A stretch of 64,000 bases of DNA from Parvibaculaceae bacterium PLY_AMNH_Bact1. GTDB lineage: Bacteria; Pseudomonadota; Alphaproteobacteria; Parvibaculales; Parvibaculaceae. The translations under genes and the position numbers were made by a program. Location of the stretch: the NCBI GenBank assembly GCA_032881465.1, contig CP126168.1, positions 2,108,001-2,172,000 of the forward strand. Reading direction: 5' to 3'. Positions 62,422-64,000 of this stretch are shown here, piece by piece. Below the pieces are notes generated by a model. It was not told where the DNA came from and searched no databases. It saw only the letters and a list, made by a program, of their open reading frames with translations. Positions within the stretch are counted from its first letter, which is position 1. Each line of letters opens with the position of its first letter.

Positions 62422-63117
62422 ATGGCGCGCAAACAAGCGACAAATCTTTCCGAGATCGCGGAAGCAGCGCTCGACCACATCTCCCGGCACGGGTTCAAAC
62501 AGACACAAATGTCTGACATTGCCAAAGCCATCGGAACATCTGCCGGCACGCTCTATCTCTATGTGGAAAACAAGGAAGCCCTGCTCGCGTTGGCCGGCAC
62601 GTTTTTGTTGAACCCAGCTGAGCTGGAGACATCCCCCCTTCCCTTTAAGGCTGTGCTGCGCAAAAACCTGGCAAAACTCTTTACAGAAACGGCGCAGAGA
62701 CTGGCGACCTGGCCAATACTCCAGCAAGCGATCAAAGACAAGACCAGCGCCCCTGAGCGCTTCAAGGCCGTTGGATATGAAATGTTTGACCTATTGTCCG
62801 CAAACCGCCGGGCGATCTGGTTCTTAGATCGATTGGCCTTCGAACTCCCGGAGTTCGCACCGGTTCAGCTCACCTCAGTGCGCGGCCGCACGTTGGGCCT
62901 CCTCACAGATCTCCTTGATTCAACAGGGAAATCCTCAATTCCACCTCACGGTCTGGCAGTTATCGCCAGGGCTGCTATTGAAACCCTTGCCTGGTCGGCC
63001 ATGCACCGGCACCGCGAGGGTCTCGATGCACAGCCAATGGACAAATTGTCGGAGGAGTTCATCCGAGATCTGGCCGCGCAGGCCTTTTCCGGAACCCTGC
63101 AAGCAGCCCTCAGATAA
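62422..63117 (+). CDS. TetR-family transcriptional regulator
   Basis: 231 residues from the ATG at 62422 (AGGAGCCCT upstream). HTH LSEIAEAALDHISRHGFKQTQMSDIAKAIGTSAGTLYLYVENKEALLALA. Probably represses the divergent PQQ dehydrogenase through the 62338 palindrome. Confidence 0.9.
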   Translation: MARKQATNLSEIAEAALDHISRHGFKQTQMSDIAKAIGTSAGTLYLYVENKEALLALAGTFLLNPAELETSPLPFKAVLRKNLAKLFTETAQRLATWPILQQAIKDKTSAPERFKAVGYEMFDLLSANRRAIWFLDRLAFELPEFAPVQLTSVRGRTLGLLTDLLDSTGKSSIPPHGLAVIARAAIETLAWSAMHRHREGLDAQPMDKLSEEFIRDLAAQAFSGTLQAALR

Positions 63118-63119
63118 AA

Positions 63120-63149
63120 AAGCCCGCCATCTTCGCAGACAGCGGGCTT
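63120..63149 (-). terminator. Intrinsic terminator after the zeta-subunit gene
   Basis: AAGCCCGC and GCGGGCTT with a 14-base loop; on the minus strand a U-run follows. It ends the leftward gene at 63172 and also covers the tetR end. Confidence 0.8.
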
Positions 63150-63171
63150 CAGATTTCTGTGAGGAAAAAGC

Positions 63172-63495
63172 TCAGCCTTTGGTCTGAATTTCCTCAACCG
63201 CTTTGGCGAGCATTTCATCCATGGTGCGGCGAATCTGATGATCTGATTGCTCAATGCCTTTGGCATCAAAGTCTGCCCGGATTTTGCGGAAGACGTCATC
63301 ATCGCCCGCTTCCTTCAGGTCTTCCTTGACCAGGTCCTTGCCGTAGGCTTCTGCCTCATCTCCAGACAGGCCCATCAGCTCAGCGGCCCAGGCGCCGACC
63401 AGCTTATTCCGACGTGCCTCGGCCTTAAACCGAAGGTCCGCATCATGGGCAAATTTGCTTTCAAAACCTTCTTCACGCTTGTCGAAACCGGACAT
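63172..63495 (-). CDS. ATP synthase inhibitor zeta subunit (DUF1476)
   Basis: 107 residues, the family length. FDKREEGFESKFAHDADLRFKAEARRNKLVGAWAAELMGLSG is the conserved start. In Paracoccus the zeta subunit blocks reverse rotation of F1Fo ATPase. An alphaproteobacterial marker. Confidence 0.93.
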   Translation of the reverse strand: MSGFDKREEGFESKFAHDADLRFKAEARRNKLVGAWAAELMGLSGDEAEAYGKDLVKEDLKEAGDDDVFRKIRADFDAKGIEQSDHQIRRTMDEMLAKAVEEIQTKG

Positions 63496-63847
63496 CGAGA
63501 ACCGCTCCTAAATAACTGTGGCAGGCGCCAGAAGGCGCCCCAATAATGAGTTGCTTGCGCTAGGCATAGCGGGCTCATTTTGCGAAATCAACATACACGT
63601 GGTCGCATCGGAGCCGAATGCTCTCTTTTTGCACAGATAGGCCACTTTTTCCAGCATTTCTGCGGGATTTCACCCGCGTGAATCTGCGTGTCGCTGGATT
63701 GTATCTACCCCCGCCATAGGCTAGGTTCCGACCGAAAGTTAAGGGCGAATCCAACGCTCAAATACGCCGCTGCGAACCAATGCCATCCGAGGGGTCACCC
63801 ACTGGCAAAAGAACCCAAAGCGGCCCAACCGATTGGACATAACCGAA
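63496..63847. other. Intergenic region between zeta and purC
   Basis: About 350 bp between divergent genes, expected to hold both promoters. No repeat or RNA motif recognised. Confidence 0.4.
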
Positions 63848-64000
63848 ATGAGCCGCCGCAGACGGGTTTACGAAGGCAAAGCCAAAGTCCTCTATGAAGG
63901 CCCGGAGCCAGGAACGCTGATTCAGCATTTCAAAGACGATGCCACAGCCTTTGACGGCACCAAACATGAGTTGATTGACGGCAAGGGTGTCCTGAACAAT
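63848..64000 (+). CDS. purC: SAICAR synthase (5' part only)
   Basis: 51 residues before the window edge, from the ATG at 63848. [20 protein letters not shown], then [14 protein letters not shown], match PurC, which makes SAICAR, the substrate of PurB. Same strand as purB upstream. Confidence 0.95.
   Translation, partial: MSRRRRVYEGKAKVLYEGPEPGTLIQHFKDDATAFDGTKHELIDGKGVLNN

Noticed and set aside
1-64000. CRISPR array
   Set aside because: No regularly spaced direct repeats seen; the three 27-bp-phased sites at 26875-26947 are operators.

Overview
The window reads as chromosome of an alphaproteobacterium, most likely Rhizobiales or a Parvibaculum-like relative. Support comes from an ATP synthase inhibitor zeta subunit (DUF1476), a small CHCC zinc-finger protein, a map/radC overlap, purB and purC nearby, and many short-chain dehydrogenases, alpha/beta hydrolases and enoyl-CoA hydratase-type catabolic genes. 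The genus is an inference.

Host segment 1 (1-23.4 kb). It opens with the 3' end of a gamma-glutamylputrescine oxidase-like gene and a cysE on the opposite strand. A tight four-gene catabolic operon follows (hydrolase, sulfatase, enoyl-CoA hydratase, SDR). After it come a secreted protein, a GST-like protein, a PilZ protein, a second SDR, an M20 amidohydrolase, and two related pairs of alpha/beta hydrolase and GPH-type MFS transporter. A hybrid histidine kinase is broken by one base in a homopolymer. A MarR-controlled amidohydrolase/MFS locus and a large DUF3604 protein follow. The segment ends in two decayed genes lying back to back: a hybrid kinase remnant and an MhpB-like extradiol dioxygenase remnant.

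Mobile element (about 23.55-51.09 kb). This is an integrative mobilizable element. It sits in the anticodon loop of a host tRNA-Leu(UAA) gene and has split it. The 3' half is at 23497-23552 and the 5' half at 51086-51126; joined at a shared 10-bp core they give a perfect 87-nt tRNA. The integrase lies at the right end. Mobilization genes (relaxase, MobC, VirD4-like coupling protein) are in the middle, and no transfer-channel genes are present. The cargo is dense in conflict systems: a HEPN protein, hipBA with three evenly spaced operators, a hydrolase-caspase fusion, a SIR2-AlbA-APAZ/short Argonaute pair, a lipoprotein papain-like peptidase operon, ArdA antirestriction and an AAA_13 ATPase. 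A short FimB-sized recombinase lies beside a 137-bp segment bounded by perfect 19-bp inverted repeats that holds an outward promoter, so this may be a phase switch.

Most striking, the element carries its own tRNA-Leu(UAA) just downstream of the integrase, and that gene is interrupted by a 229-nt group I intron between U34 and A35. The intron breaks the same anticodon-loop sequence that serves as the integration core. The element may therefore destroy a host tRNA gene, supply a replacement, and make that replacement resistant to the same integrase.

Host segment 2 (51.1-64 kb). A small secreted protein, a CinA-like protein, sfsA, map-radC, a YjhX-like protein, a Tat-exported amidase divergent from a LysR regulator, purB, a histidine phosphatase, a PQQ-dependent dehydrogenase divergent from a TetR regulator (with a clear palindromic operator), the zeta subunit gene, and the start of purC.
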